A model generated the notes under the pieces. That model was not told the origin of the DNA and did no database searches. It worked only from the letters and a program-made list of their open reading frames with translations. The translations under genes were made by a program, and so were the position numbers. A stretch of 64,000 nucleotides of DNA from JBJMQS01 sp045802605 (lineage in GTDB: Bacteria; Planctomycetota; Planctomycetia; Gemmatales; Gemmataceae). Positions 34,169-44,450 of this stretch are shown one piece after another; position 1 is the stretch's first letter; each line of letters starts with the position of its first letter. The DNA lies in contig JBJMQS010000074.1 in the NCBI GenBank assembly GCA_045802605.1, positions 1-64,000 on the forward strand. The letters run 5' to 3'.

Positions 34169-34696
34169 ATGGCCGTAGTGTTATCTGCATCCGCGTTGGA
34201 TGCGTTTCTCGATAAATCCATCGATAAAATCTGCCCGCTGGGTTTCGGCAAGGTCGGCGATGTGCACAATCATTGTGCACATTTTGTCAGCCATGTGCTC
34301 AAGCTGAATAGCGCGCAGCATATTGGCTACACCTGTGCCGGCATGGTGAACCTCGGCAAGAAAAATGCCGCGGCGGGTGGCTGCATCCGAGTCAACGAGA
34401 TTTACAACGCTTGCGACAAGCTGTCCACGCCGGATGAAGCCGGCTGCCTCGCTTATTTCACGCTCCCGGGCAACATGGAAAAAGACGGCAGCATGGGCAG
34501 CATGGCCGACAAACACATCGGCATCTATTTGGGCGGGATGATTTGGAACTACGGCAACACCAAGGATCAAGTTCGCAAAAGCGACGTCGCCTTCTTGGGT
34601 ACGCTGTACGGCAAATCGACGATTGCTCGCTATTCGAAGTTCCCAGCTGGTGCTACGACATTGACCCTGGAACAAATCCAGGCGCTCGCGAAATAG
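34169..34696 (+). CDS. Possible NlpC/P60-type cysteine amidase
   Basis: This 175-residue protein was not assigned to a family with certainty. A catalytic-type motif NHCAHFVSHVL (Cys36) near the N-terminus and a downstream His (DKHIGIYLGG, H116) fit the Cys-His order of NlpC/P60 and CHAP peptidoglycan hydrolases and T6SS amidase effectors. There is no signal peptide, so the product would be cytoplasmic or delivered by another route. No immunity or T6SS gene was seen next to it. Confidence 0.5.
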   Translation: MAVVLSASALDAFLDKSIDKICPLGFGKVGDVHNHCAHFVSHVLKLNSAQHIGYTCAGMVNLGKKNAAAGGCIRVNEIYNACDKLSTPDEAGCLAYFTLPGNMEKDGSMGSMADKHIGIYLGGMIWNYGNTKDQVRKSDVAFLGTLYGKSTIARYSKFPAGATTLTLEQIQALAK

Positions 34697-34860
34697 TCAC
34701 AGATGGCGAACGGGGCGTGAGACCGCCTCACGCGTGGACCACGGTTGCGATGTTGGACCGCGCTTGAGCCGCCCCGTTTGCCGCCCCTATTCCAATTGAC
34801 ACCTTTCAAGCCGCCGTGTTACTCCTGTTGGGGGAATAGGATGCCCATTTAGGACCTTTC

Positions 34861-35925
34861 ATGCGGCAGGACGTCACACCCGCGGATCGCACACGCGCCA
34901 GTGAACCTCGCCAACGGCGCGAGCCGGTTCGCTCGCTCGGCTGGGCACAGGCTTATGCGCCGGGCCAGTCCATCGACGTCACCGTCTGCATCGTGAATTG
35001 GAATTGCCGAGATCTGCTCCGGGCCTGTCTGCAATCACTGCTCGAGCAACCGCAAGATGTCAGCCTGGAAGTCATCGTCGTAGACAATGGCTCCAGCGAT
35101 GGCGCGGCCGAGATGGTGGCCGACGAATTTCCCGAAGTCGTGTTGATGCGGAATAACGCCAACCGCGGCTTCTCAACCGCGAACAACCAGGCGGCCGCGC
35201 GAGCCCAGGGCCGATTTCTCTTTTTCTTGAACAACGACACTGTTGTCCCTGAAGCTACGCTGTCGCGGCTGGTTGAATTTGCTGAAAACAATCCGGAAGT
35301 CGGCATGGTCGGTCCGCGACTGCGCGATCCGTCGGGCCGGTTGCAAATCTCGTATCGCCAGTCGCCATCGGTGTGGGCGCTGTTGCATCGCACGCAGTTG
35401 TTTCGCTGGACCGGGCTCTTGCGCCGGGCGTATCGCCAATACCGCCGACAGTCGTTTGATCCTCAAGTGCAGCGGCGTGTCGCAGTGCTGATGGGTGCGG
35501 CCGTCTTCTTGCCGCGGCATGTGTTTGACGAGTGCGGCGGTTGGGATGAGCGTTACAACTTCGGCGGCGAAGACATCGATCTCTCATTCCGGGTGAATCG
35601 TCGGCGACCTGTCATCTATCTGCCCAATGTCGAAATCACCCACCATGGCCGGGTGAGTTCGCGGCTCAATATCTCCTACGCCGAGCCGAACGTCGCCATC
35701 GGCTATGCGACATTCTTGCGCAAGGCGGGAACCAGCCCATTCTGGCTGATGATGTACAAGTTGATTGTGACCTGCGACGCGCCGGTGCAAATCAGCGTCA
35801 AGACGCTGCAGCTGACCTGGCGACGACTCAGCGGGCAGCAACTTAAAGCGAAGAAGACAGGACTCGCACTGCAAGGCCTCGTCTCATTTCTGCGCGGCGG
35901 ACTTGGGCCATTCTGGCGAGCTTAA
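34861..35925 (+). CDS. Glycosyltransferase family 2
   Basis: The 354-residue protein starts with a short tail and then the GT-A fold: VTVCIVNWNCRDLLRACLQSL, VIVVDNGSSDGAAEMV, NRGFSTANNQAA and FFLNNDTVVPEATL. Acceptor-side motifs are GAAVFLPRHVFDECGGWDERY and NFGGEDIDLSFRV. This is a rhamnosyl/dTDP-sugar type GT2, likely cytoplasmic and peripheral to the membrane, acting on cell-surface polysaccharide. It is convergent with cstA and their 3' ends overlap by 42 bases. Confidence 0.88.
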   Translation: MRQDVTPADRTRASEPRQRREPVRSLGWAQAYAPGQSIDVTVCIVNWNCRDLLRACLQSLLEQPQDVSLEVIVVDNGSSDGAAEMVADEFPEVVLMRNNANRGFSTANNQAAARAQGRFLFFLNNDTVVPEATLSRLVEFAENNPEVGMVGPRLRDPSGRLQISYRQSPSVWALLHRTQLFRWTGLLRRAYRQYRRQSFDPQVQRRVAVLMGAAVFLPRHVFDECGGWDERYNFGGEDIDLSFRVNRRRPVIYLPNVEITHHGRVSSRLNISYAEPNVAIGYATFLRKAGTSPFWLMMYKLIVTCDAPVQISVKTLQLTWRRLSGQQLKAKKTGLALQGLVSFLRGGLGPFWRA

Positions 35926-37836
35926 TTGTTGCCCGTTGAATCCGCGTAACACCAATATCCATCGCGCAGCAGCCTGCAGCAAAACGGTACCCACCGTGAC
36001 GACGACGGCAATCGTCATGGCGATGCACAAATAGACCTTGAAGACGTCACCGCTTTTGATTTTCGCTGGGAACTGCCAGATCACCATTTGTGAGGCAGCA
36101 GTCAGCGTGGTGCTGGCGACGAACAGCATTGGGATGAGAGTGACTGGCGCGTAGCGGGCTTTGCCGGAGTTCATCAGCATGGTCGTGAGCACAGCGAGCG
36201 CGAGCGCCGCAAGCAATTGGTTGGCGATGCCGAACATCGGCCAGATGGTGTCGATCGAGCCGGTGTAGACCAGATAACCCCAGCCAGCCGTGATCACGAT
36301 GGTGGTGAAGATCGCGCCAGGCAGCCAGTCCGTCACCGCGAACTTGGGCCAGATCTTGCCGAGTGCCTCCTGCAATAGAAACCGCCCGATGCGGGTGCCG
36401 GCATCCACGGTTGTGAGGATGAATAGCGCCTCGAACATGATGGCGAAGTGGTACCAATATTTCAGGAAGCCCTGGATCGATCCGGGATCGACGAACCACC
36501 GTGCCGCGTCGGTCAGGATGAACGACATGCCGACGGCGAGCGTCACCGCGCCGCCGGTGCGGCCGGCGAGTTGTTCATTAACCAGGTCTTCGACCTTTCT
36601 GAGATCCCGCCGTTCGACCGGCAGGTGCATGAGGTCACCGTTGCCAAGCTCGACAATCATTTTGTCGATCTGCGGCTGCCACTTCGCGACCTTGGTTTGA
36701 TCAACGTTGATCTCGTAATAGAGCTTCGGGTCGAGCGACGCGGCGGCGATGAGAGCCATCACGCCGACAAGGCCCTCGATCAACATCGCTCCGTAGCCGA
36801 CCGCGCGGACTTGCGTTTCTTTGTCGATCATCTTCGGCGTGGTGCCGGAGGCGACGAGGGCGTGGAATCCGGAGATCGCCCCGCACATGATGCAGATGAA
36901 CACGAAAGGAAAGAGGCCGCCGTTGAAATTCGGTCCGCCGGCCATGAATTCGTGATTGATCGCCGGCGCGTGCAGTTTCGGATTCGCGACGATCACGCCG
37001 ACGATGAGCAGGGCGATGGTGCCGATCTTGAGATAGCTCGACAAATAGTCGCGCGGCGCGAGCAAGAGCCAGACCGGCAGCACGCTGGCGACGAAGCCGT
37101 AGACGCACAGCGCGAAGGTGATGCCGCCGCGCGAGAATGAGAAATATGGCTCCAGCGGCGAGCCCGGAATCCAGTGGCCGACGATCACCGCGCCGATGGT
37201 GGCCGCCGCTCCAAGGAGCGATGCCTCGGCGACGCGCCCGGGCCGGATGCGATACATGTACCAGCCCACGGCGAGCGCAATAGGGATGGTCGCGGCGATG
37301 GTGAACGTGCCCCAGGAGGAGCCGGGGATTTCGAGCGGCGGCCCAACGCTCCGCGGGACTGATTCACCGCCGAGCGCTTTAACGACGATGAACGCCAATC
37401 CGGCCAGTGCGATCACCACGATGAACAGGATCGCCAGCGACGTCACGCCGGCCGCGAATGGGCCAAGCTCGGTGCGAGCTATCTCGGCCAGCGATTTGCC
37501 GCCACGCCGGACTGATGCTCCGAGCACGAGCATGTCTTGCACCGCACCGGCCAGGCACACGCCAATGACGAGCCAGAGTAGCCCCGGCATGTAGCCGTAC
37601 TGAATCGCCAGCACCGGCCCGATCAGTGGCCCCGCCCCTGAGATCGCCGCGAAGTGATGGCCAAAGAGCACCCATTTGTTGGTGGGATGGTAGTTCTGCC
37701 CGTCATAGTGCGTGTGAGCCGGCGTGATGTTCTTGTCATCGAGGGCCAGTACCTTGGCCGCGAGAAATGCGGAATAGAAGCGATAGGCAATCGCCAGGAT
37801 GCAGAGCACACCAAGGATCAGGGGCATTGCATGCAT
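35884..37836 (-). CDS. cstA: Carbon starvation protein CstA (peptide/pyruvate transporter)
   Basis: CstA-family proteins import peptides or pyruvate under starvation. The 650-residue membrane protein opens with MPLILGVLCILAIAYRFYSAF and includes KWVLFGHHFAAISGAGPLIGPVLA, GAVQDMLVLGASVRRGGKSL, SGFHALVASGTTPKMI and DAGTRIGRFLLQEALG. Roughly 15 membrane helices are expected. The gene stands alone. Its 3' end overlaps the GT2 gene. The 187 bases before paralogue A hold only short GGTCAGTGG-type repeats. Confidence 0.94.
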   Translation of the reverse strand: MHAMPLILGVLCILAIAYRFYSAFLAAKVLALDDKNITPAHTHYDGQNYHPTNKWVLFGHHFAAISGAGPLIGPVLAIQYGYMPGLLWLVIGVCLAGAVQDMLVLGASVRRGGKSLAEIARTELGPFAAGVTSLAILFIVVIALAGLAFIVVKALGGESVPRSVGPPLEIPGSSWGTFTIAATIPIALAVGWYMYRIRPGRVAEASLLGAAATIGAVIVGHWIPGSPLEPYFSFSRGGITFALCVYGFVASVLPVWLLLAPRDYLSSYLKIGTIALLIVGVIVANPKLHAPAINHEFMAGGPNFNGGLFPFVFICIMCGAISGFHALVASGTTPKMIDKETQVRAVGYGAMLIEGLVGVMALIAAASLDPKLYYEINVDQTKVAKWQPQIDKMIVELGNGDLMHLPVERRDLRKVEDLVNEQLAGRTGGAVTLAVGMSFILTDAARWFVDPGSIQGFLKYWYHFAIMFEALFILTTVDAGTRIGRFLLQEALGKIWPKFAVTDWLPGAIFTTIVITAGWGYLVYTGSIDTIWPMFGIANQLLAALALAVLTTMLMNSGKARYAPVTLIPMLFVASTTLTAASQMVIWQFPAKIKSGDVFKVYLCIAMTIAVVVTVGTVLLQAAARWILVLRGFNGQQLSSPEWPKSAAQK

Positions 37837-38023
37837 GGGGGAGCAGTGGTCAGTTGCCAGAGGTCAGTGGTCAGAAAAGATTCTAGCGAGGGTGAAGTTA
37901 CTTGCCGCGAAATGCAGGCGAGGGGGCGAATTCGAGGGAAGCATGCAAATGCATGTGGCAACGAGGCTTGCGGGTGGCCGAGATGGTTTCGTTGCTTTCG
38001 TTGCCTGTTTTGGGGGGTGGGGC

Positions 38024-39498
38024 TTACGCCGCGATGCTCGCCGGGCGAATTCTTTCCGAAATTTGCGCAAACTTGCGCAAAAGAGCCGCTGTTAGGACTC
38101 CTGTCAGCGACAGCGGCCAAATTGGAAACCCATACTGAAGGCGAAATAATTGGAAAAGTGATTGACATTGATCATACTCTTGCGTTTCTATCCAAACGGA
38201 CGAGTCATCATCTGACCAGCCAACGACAATGTCTCCGGTGATCCGAGTCAGAACGCTACCGACTGATGGATCGACAACAATCTTTCGGTGTTGTGGTTCG
38301 AACAGATCTTTTGGCAGCCAATCATTCAACCATTTTGGCACAGGGAGTTGTGAGCCACCTCGCGCGTATTCGTCGCCGACGAGCCACCTTCCTTGCGACG
38401 AAAAATCCCAGTTACATGGGTCGTAGAACCTCTCGTCATTGTTGCGAGGCAAGTCAATTTCGCGTAATGATGGAAGTTCGTAAAGTCGGGAGTGAGTGGA
38501 ATTCATTCCTATCTCGACAAGAATATGTCGTCCACTCGGGTCAAATGCAATGCGGCGCGAATGGTCTCGGGATCGGGGTCGGGATCGACTCGGCACGGCG
38601 GTTGGTGCCGAATGTCCCAAACCTGCCACGAGTTCAGGTACATAAAACGGCTATCGCTCGAAAACTCGGGCACGAACCAACACGTGCTGTAAGGTATCTG
38701 AATGTCACATGAGACATGTTCGCGAAAATCCGGCGACCAAATAGTGACATAGGTCGGTTCATCGTGCGCCATGCAAAATCGCCCATCCGGCGCGAATGTG
38801 TATGAATTCTCCTTGTTGTTTGACGGCAGCCGGATTAATTCTTGTACGGATGGCAAATCCCATACTACGAGATGATCGACGTCGGTTTTGGCGGCGGCGC
38901 GTGTGCCGTCAGGCGATAGCGCCAAACGTCCATACAGATTTTCGACCCGCAGTCGGCGACATTGAGCTTTCAGATCCCAGATTTCTCCAACATGCTGAGT
39001 TTCTGTTTGAGAGTTCACAACCAAGAGTTCGTCGTGTCGATTTGTCTCATACCATGGGTTGACATCAGGCGGCGACATCGCGGCCGGGACGGTGAAGCAA
39101 AAGGTTTCGAGTGGAGAATGAAAGACGTCCAAACCCGCTTGCGAGTTGATTCGGATGTTCCACTGCATTTGCTCATAACTAGGCTCCCGACGACCCTCGA
39201 AGGAAAGTTCTGTCACTAAGCCAGTTCTAAAATTTACCCGATACGTGTCGCCGCTGAAGCCGGCAACTACCACGTCGCTATCCTCGGTTAGGCGGACAAA
39301 TCCGTCCGCATGGCTCATCATCATGAAGCCGTGACCATTCCAGGGCAGCCGAAATTGCGCCACAGGCATTTGACGCCAGAACCACCATGTGACCCAAATC
39401 GCCGTTGTTAGAACAAGCCCGGCGGCGATCCGGGAAAACAATAATCGCAACATCAAGCGCATTACGCTCACGAAAATGTCCAGTACACCGATCGCCAA
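38024..39498 (-). pseudogene. Array paralogue A: membrane-anchored WD40-like protein, frameshifted
   Basis: The N-terminal frame (38509-39498) has the membrane helix (MLRLLFSRIAAGLVLTTAIWVTWWFW) and WD40-like repeats (VVWDLPSVQELIR, VTIWSPDF). Its C-terminal frame (38024 to about 38560) resumes AFDPSGRHILVEIG, RLYELPSLREI and ends with the second helix. The two frames differ by one base near 38550-38590. Together they give about 490 residues, the same as paralogues B, D, F, H and I. The likely start is at 39462 or 39453. The cause may be a true mutation or a sequencing error. Confidence 0.8.
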
Positions 39499-39546
39499 AA
39501 AGCAGGACGAAGCGAATGCGTCACACTTGCGCGAGAAATGTGTTTA

Positions 39547-39700
39547 GGCGAGCGGGGTTGCGTGAGCGCCCCGAGTCTTTATCTCACGCAAGCGCTCGTA
39601 CCACTAGCGAGTCTTCGCGTGAAAAAGCTTTGGGGCTCTGACCAACTGCATGCTCGCTGGCCGCGCAAGTCCTCGGGGCGCTTACGCAACCCCGCTCGCC
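39547..39700. repeat. Palindromic repeat, family R2
   Basis: Arms GGCGAGCGGGGTTGCGTGAG.. (39547-39575) and ..CTTACGCAACCCCGCTCGCC (39672-39700) are complementary over 29 bases with one mismatch. The loop is longer than in other copies (96 bases). It lies just upstream of paralogue A and its right arm encodes the last residues of B. Confidence 0.9.
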
Positions 39701-41184
39701 AATGTCCGGCGTTTCCAGGTGCGGCGAATGTCCCAGAAAATCACGCCAATGCCGGTCGCGGTCAACAGCCAGAGCCACCATGGCGGAGTGTTGGAGAGGC
39801 GGTAGAGGCGAAACGTGCATTCGTAGCCATCGACAGCTTGTTCATAAAGCACCCAGGCTTTGGATGCGTCCTCTGTCCAGGCCACGACGTGCTTACCGGG
39901 CAGGCGATAGCGCGGCTCGCCGGTGCGCGTGTCCCAAATCACGACTTCTTCGGCCAACCAATTTGACGTTGAAAGCCAGCGATCCGAATAGAACCAAAGG
40001 TGGTTTTGCAGATCGGAGCCCGACCGGTACTTCGACGCGGAAAGCCAGCGGCCCGACGGCGAGAAACCAAACGGTTCGGTGCTTCGCACGTCTTCGAACG
40101 ATAGAGGCACTTCGTTCAGCGTCGGCAGTTGATAAAGCCGCACGTCGCTGGATTCGCGAATCGCAATTTGGTCGCCGGCCTTGGAGAATTTCATCTCCAC
40201 GTCATCCTTACCCGTCGGCAGCAAACCCAATTGTTCGTCGATGCATCGTGGCGGATTCACACCCAGATCCCACACCATTCCCTCGCTGAGAGCGGCCGAC
40301 AGGATCAGAAACCGTCCGTCCGGCGAAAATGTGCTGTGATGCAAACGCAAACTGTTCGGCCGAAATGTTAGGTGGAATGTTGCCAGTTTCTCGAAGTCGG
40401 CCGACCATAGCTCCGCTTCGGCGCGAGATGGATCCTTCGGATCGCCGGTGTAGTTCTTGTCCCGTCCGATCAGCAGCCGGCCATTCGGAGAGTAAAGCAA
40501 GTATTCGGAGTGATCACCCGGCGGGGCGAGTTCGGTCAACTTGCGGCCTGACTCGACGTCATAGATTCTCACTTTGTCCGAATGGTAGACACCCAAACTG
40601 TCCATCACCGCCAAGCGCGATCCATCAGCCGAGATGGCCGCGGTGCCGCCGCCGTCGTCCAATCTCAGGCGGCGCTTTCCGGTGGCGACGTCCCGGACTT
40701 CGGTGAATTGACCCACGACGGACGTGATGACGAGCGATCGGCTGTCACCCGAGGCGCCGAGCGCCGCGAGTTGCTTTTGCTCATTCGAGACAGTCGGCTC
40801 CCAAAAGTCTGGCCAAGTGAAGCGAGTCTTGCGTCCCGGCAAGTCAACGAGTTCCACGACGCCGCCTTTGATCGAAGCAAACCAGCTCCTGTCCGGCGCC
40901 AATTGACCTTTGAGTCGAAGGTCGGCGTCCATCAGTTTGCCGCTCATCCCGGTCTTGAAATCGAGGTGATGCGTGGCTCCGACGCCGACGTCCCACGTTC
41001 CAAACAGCGCGTGTTCCTGATCGGACGGATCGAGATCGACGTGTTTGTAGCGTTTGCCGTCCGTCCAAGTGACCTTCATCTCTTTTAGCGGCATTTGCCC
41101 GACGAGCGACCACCCGAGCCACGCCGCGACGATGGCGAAGAAAACGAAGAGCCGGCGAAATATCCGGAGGTCTACTCGGAGCAT
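39682..41184 (-). CDS. Array paralogue B: membrane-anchored WD40-like protein
   Basis: The 500-residue protein has an N-terminal helix (LRIFRRLFVFFAIVAAWLGWSL). A large domain of repeated beta strands with WD40-like ends follows (LALAVMDSLGV, KVRIYDVESGRKLTEL, EAELWSADFEKL, VVIWDTRTGEPRYRLPG). The C-terminal helix is rich in Trp (PPWWLWLLTATGIGVIFWDI), and the basic tail is RRTWKRR. The predicted topology puts the propeller outside the cytoplasm, held at both ends. No enzyme motif was seen. It belongs to the nine-gene array. Its last codons and stop lie in the R2 palindrome downstream. Confidence 0.85.
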   Translation of the reverse strand: MLRVDLRIFRRLFVFFAIVAAWLGWSLVGQMPLKEMKVTWTDGKRYKHVDLDPSDQEHALFGTWDVGVGATHHLDFKTGMSGKLMDADLRLKGQLAPDRSWFASIKGGVVELVDLPGRKTRFTWPDFWEPTVSNEQKQLAALGASGDSRSLVITSVVGQFTEVRDVATGKRRLRLDDGGGTAAISADGSRLAVMDSLGVYHSDKVRIYDVESGRKLTELAPPGDHSEYLLYSPNGRLLIGRDKNYTGDPKDPSRAEAELWSADFEKLATFHLTFRPNSLRLHHSTFSPDGRFLILSAALSEGMVWDLGVNPPRCIDEQLGLLPTGKDDVEMKFSKAGDQIAIRESSDVRLYQLPTLNEVPLSFEDVRSTEPFGFSPSGRWLSASKYRSGSDLQNHLWFYSDRWLSTSNWLAEEVVIWDTRTGEPRYRLPGKHVVAWTEDASKAWVLYEQAVDGYECTFRLYRLSNTPPWWLWLLTATGIGVIFWDIRRTWKRRTLASGVA

Positions 41185-41196
41185 GACTTTATTTTA

Positions 41197-41273
41197 GGCG
41201 AGCCGGGTTGCGTAAGCGCCCGGTGCGCTTGGAACTTTCAAGCGCACCGGGCGCTTACGCAACCCGGCTCACC
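41197..41273. repeat. Palindromic repeat, family R2
   Basis: Arms GGCGAGCCGGGTTGCGTAAG.. (41197-41230) and ..CTTACGCAACCCGGCTCACC (41240-41273) are complementary over about 34 bases, with the loop GGAACTTTC. It lies between the start of paralogue B and the end of paralogue C. Confidence 0.92.
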
Positions 41274-42719
41274 GAGTGACGGCGTTTCTTGGTATCCCAG
41301 ACTATTGCTACGGCTCCCAGCGCGGTCAGCAGCCAGAGCCACCACGGCGGGGCCGGTGCTTCGGTCGGGTATTGGCGGAACACGACGTGCTCGCTGTTCC
41401 CCTCGAAGCGGTTGACGGTCCAGAATGTCGCGGCGTTGGGGCCGAAGCCGATGAAGCGGGTGCCGGGCACGGAGTGAATGAGCCGGCCGGTCTGCGTCTC
41501 GACCACAACTTGGCGGGCCTGATCGCGATCGATGAAGATCCACTTCGCGATCCAGCGGGGTAGCCACGGCGGGGCGCGAGTTTGCCAGACTTCGCCCCAG
41601 ACCACGTGGCGATCGTCGTTGTAAAACATGGGCGAATCGCCATGGCAGATGGCGGATCGCTGCAAGATGATTTGCCGCGTGTCGGCGTCGTAGAGCTTCA
41701 TGTCGCAATGCAGGTCCTGCCCTACGGTGCCGACGTGGCCGGTGATGAAATTGCCCGGAGCGCGACCAATTTGAGCAAGTGCCCGGCGTCAGCAAATGGG
41801 AAAGCGACGCCGGCGGTTTGGCGGACATGTCCCAGAGCCCGCGATCTTCGGTGTTGTAAGCCAGGAGGTAGCGGTCGCCCTGAGTCCATCGGAGCACTAA
41901 CGGCGAGTCCTGCGCCGGCGTGTAGTTGACATCAAGCGTGCGCACGGGCGAGCAGTCTGGGAGCGTGACGACGTTGACAGTCCAGTGGCCGCCCGCCACG
42001 GGTTCCCGTTCGACGGCATAGGCGAGGAGTGTTTGATCGGCGGACGGACTGCAACTCCATCGCCGCGTTGGACTGTGAATTTCAAGGTGACGATAAAGTT
42101 GGGCCGTCTTGGAATCATAGATTTGCACTTTGTCGGTGCCCTGGAACAGAATCCATCGATCGTTTGGTTTCCACCAGGGCCCGAATTGGTTGGGAATATT
42201 AGGAATCGTCAGCAGTCGCTTTCCCATGGCGCAATCAAAGACGTCCCAACGGAATTGATCAGTGTGATGAATGGTGGCGAGCATTAATCCGTCTTCGCTC
42301 TTCTGCAACTGAATTTGGCTTCGACCTTCCGGATGATCTGTCTCCGCGGAAATTGAATGGAGTTTTTGGCCAGTGCCAGCGTGAATAATGTCCACGCTGA
42401 AATTGGCCTTTAAGATGGCCCACGCGTTGTCGGCGAAACTGTATTGCCGGGCATCACTCTCGTAGACCATTCCTAGCTTGCCCGTCTCAATGTTGCCGAC
42501 GTAAAGACGGAGTGGTGTATCGGCGACGTTTCGTTCACCGAGGCGCGACATCGTCGTCCCGTCGGTGCGCAAATGGAGATTCCACATCCACGATTGCGGC
42601 GCACGAAACGACCTTAGCGGCAACTCAGGCAGCGCGAGCCAAAGCACCCACGCGACCGCCAGGATGAATAAGGCGAGCGTGGTGGGACGGAGAAGGACTC
42701 GCAGGGCAGCGCGGAACAT
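41255..42719 (-). pseudogene. Array paralogue C: membrane-anchored WD40-like protein, frameshifted
   Basis: The first frame (from 42719) has the N-terminal helix (TTLALFILAVAWVLWLAL) and the repeat domain. It loses homology after LSHLLTPGTCSNWSRSG and runs on to 41238 in a basic, Arg/Pro-rich composition unlike the paralogues. The correct frame restarts at about 41757 (FITGHVGT, MKLYDADTRQIILQ). It ends with the normal Trp-rich helix (APPWWLWLLTALGAVAIVWDT). One extra G in a GGG run would explain the break. The combined length is about 488 residues. Confidence 0.82.
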
Positions 42720-42733
42720 GATTGTGTTTTACA

Positions 42734-42792
42734 CGAGCCGGAAGCGTGAGCGACGACTTATTCAAACAACCGTCGCTGACGCTTCCGGCTCG
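42734..42792. repeat. Palindromic repeat, family R8
   Basis: Arms CGAGCCGGAAGCGTGAGCGA.. (42734-42755) and ..CTGACGCTTCCGGCTCG (42771-42792) are complementary with one mismatch. Its right arm and loop encode the C-terminal NEPEASATVV and stop codon of paralogue D. It is placed just upstream of paralogue C. Confidence 0.9.
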
Positions 42793-44303
42793 TTAAGGCG
42801 CGATTTTCTGGAGCGACATAATGCGCGGCTGATCACGGTGATGCAGATCACACTCAAGAGCCACAACCACCAGGGCGGACTTGGCGCCACCGTCGAGAAT
42901 TGCTGAAAGCGCAAGACGTCGCTCATTCCGAATTGCGGGTTGTATGTTTCGGGAACTTGGCTCGCGGTCCAGATGGTTTCATTGTTGGGGCCGAAGCCGG
43001 TGAAGCGTTCGCCGGGCGCGAGGTGCACGAGTTTGCGCTCTTGCGTGTCGAGCACGGCTTGCACGTAATCGACGCGCGGGATGCTGAGAAAGTCAGTCAG
43101 CGACGTCGGCACCCACTTGGGCACCCGCTGCTGCACTTCACTCCAGACCACGTAGCGTTCATCGCGGGAGAAGCGTGGGAAGTCATTCCCCGTCCCGGCG
43201 AGGCGTTGCCACAGAATTTCGTGGGTATTGGCATCGCCCAGTCGGACAGTCCGCGGTGCCCATAAGGTATTCTGCAACACACCTTGAATGAAATGACGCT
43301 TGGAAAAGATCGTTTGCGAGTCCGCCATTATCAAGTGATTTAGTGACGTTGGCGGCGTGGTGCGCATATCCCACAGTCCGTAGTCGCCCGTGTAATAGGC
43401 CTCCAAGTGAGCGCCATCGGTGGACCAAAACAGACTGAGATGGCGATCGGTCGCATTGGCGCGGATTTTCAATTCAGCCAGCGACTTCAGGTCGGGAAGC
43501 GAAACAACGTGGACCGTCCAGTCGCACCATTTGTCGCCGGGACGACACGGCTCGGCGGCGGTATAGGCCAAGTGTGGTTCGTTAAACGCCGGGAACCATC
43601 CATACTCGGGAACGCCATCGAAAAGCGGCAGTTGATTGAGAAGCTGGCCAGTCTTGGCGTCGAAGACCATCAGCGTCCGTGGATTATCGGTTTCACCGTA
43701 AGCGTAAGGATGTTTGCCCCACGTCCAAAGCCGTTTGCCGTTGGCCGGCGCGAAGGTCAGTCCCGTCGGCTGGCCGGTGGCGGGATCGTGCATGGTCCAA
43801 CGACCGCCATCACTCGTCGAGTGAATCAGAAGTCCGCGCTCGCCTCTGTTTTCACCGAAGATCAGCGAGAACGCATCGCGATCTGGATCGGCCGGCAGTT
43901 TAAAGCGCGTGGCACCGGTGATCTTGTCAAAGACTTCAATGCTGTGATCGGGCAACATCAAGACGACCACCGTATCGCCGAGGCGGTTTTCGATGGCCTT
44001 GCGCTCGATGATCGGTGTCTCTCTGCCGATTTCGAAGTCCCCGCGGAAATATTGATACTTCTGCACGCTCTTGGGCGGGCCGGGATAGAACTCATAGCGC
44101 TCCGTCGTGCGGCCATCGGTGCCGATTTGAAATGATGAAGATTCCCGCGCCACCTCGTGGGAGCGAATGGGCCGTTCGGGGAGAATGAACCAAAGAAACC
44201 ACGCCCCGGCGACGGCGAGTGCGGCCAGCGTCGCGGGGCGCAGGAACAGGCGGAGAACGCTACCGAACACCAGATACTTTCTACTTTGTTCTTTTGTCTT
44301 CAC
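42762..44303 (-). CDS. Array paralogue D: membrane-anchored WD40-like protein
   Basis: The 513-residue protein has a slightly longer N-terminus (MKTKEQSRKYLVFGS) before the helix LAALAVAGAWFLWFILPERP. The repeat domain includes GDTVVVLMLPDHSIEVFDKI, TLMVFDAKTGQLLNQLPLF, WTVHVVSLPDLKSLAEL and a late VDYVQAVLDTQERKLVHLAPG segment. The end is PPWWLWLLSVICITVIS with a basic tail. It closely matches paralogues C and F, which share the phrases DAKTGQLLN and VVSLPD, so C, D and F form a subgroup of the array. Confidence 0.85.
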   Translation of the reverse strand: MKTKEQSRKYLVFGSVLRLFLRPATLAALAVAGAWFLWFILPERPIRSHEVARESSSFQIGTDGRTTERYEFYPGPPKSVQKYQYFRGDFEIGRETPIIERKAIENRLGDTVVVLMLPDHSIEVFDKITGATRFKLPADPDRDAFSLIFGENRGERGLLIHSTSDGGRWTMHDPATGQPTGLTFAPANGKRLWTWGKHPYAYGETDNPRTLMVFDAKTGQLLNQLPLFDGVPEYGWFPAFNEPHLAYTAAEPCRPGDKWCDWTVHVVSLPDLKSLAELKIRANATDRHLSLFWSTDGAHLEAYYTGDYGLWDMRTTPPTSLNHLIMADSQTIFSKRHFIQGVLQNTLWAPRTVRLGDANTHEILWQRLAGTGNDFPRFSRDERYVVWSEVQQRVPKWVPTSLTDFLSIPRVDYVQAVLDTQERKLVHLAPGERFTGFGPNNETIWTASQVPETYNPQFGMSDVLRFQQFSTVAPSPPWWLWLLSVICITVISRALCRSRKSRLNEPEASATVV

Positions 44304-44348
44304 TAATCGAAACGGTTGAGATCAGACAGGCAGATTTTGTAGTGTTCT

Positions 44349-44450
44349 TATCCCCTCCCTTTCAGGGAGGGGTAGGGGAGGGTTGCCCATAAGTTTCGGC
44401 GGTCCACTCCCACCCTCCCCAACCCCTCCCTAAGAGGGAGGGGATAAGAG
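44349..44450. repeat. Palindromic repeat, R6-related
   Basis: Arms TATCCCCTCCCTTTCAGGGA.. and ..TAAGAGGGAGGGGATA are near-complementary, with a 40-base interior that includes GGGGTAGGGGAGGGT and its complement. It lies upstream of paralogue D and overlaps the 3' end of paralogue E. Confidence 0.8.

Noticed and set aside
36448..37140. 230-residue ORF antisense to cstA
   Set aside because: Charged, repetitive shadow frame opposite a membrane protein; no independent evidence.
41238..41750. Arg/Pro-rich C-terminus of array paralogue C as a real protein
   Set aside because: Composition is that of out-of-frame GC-rich DNA, and the other frame carries the conserved C-terminal helix of the family.
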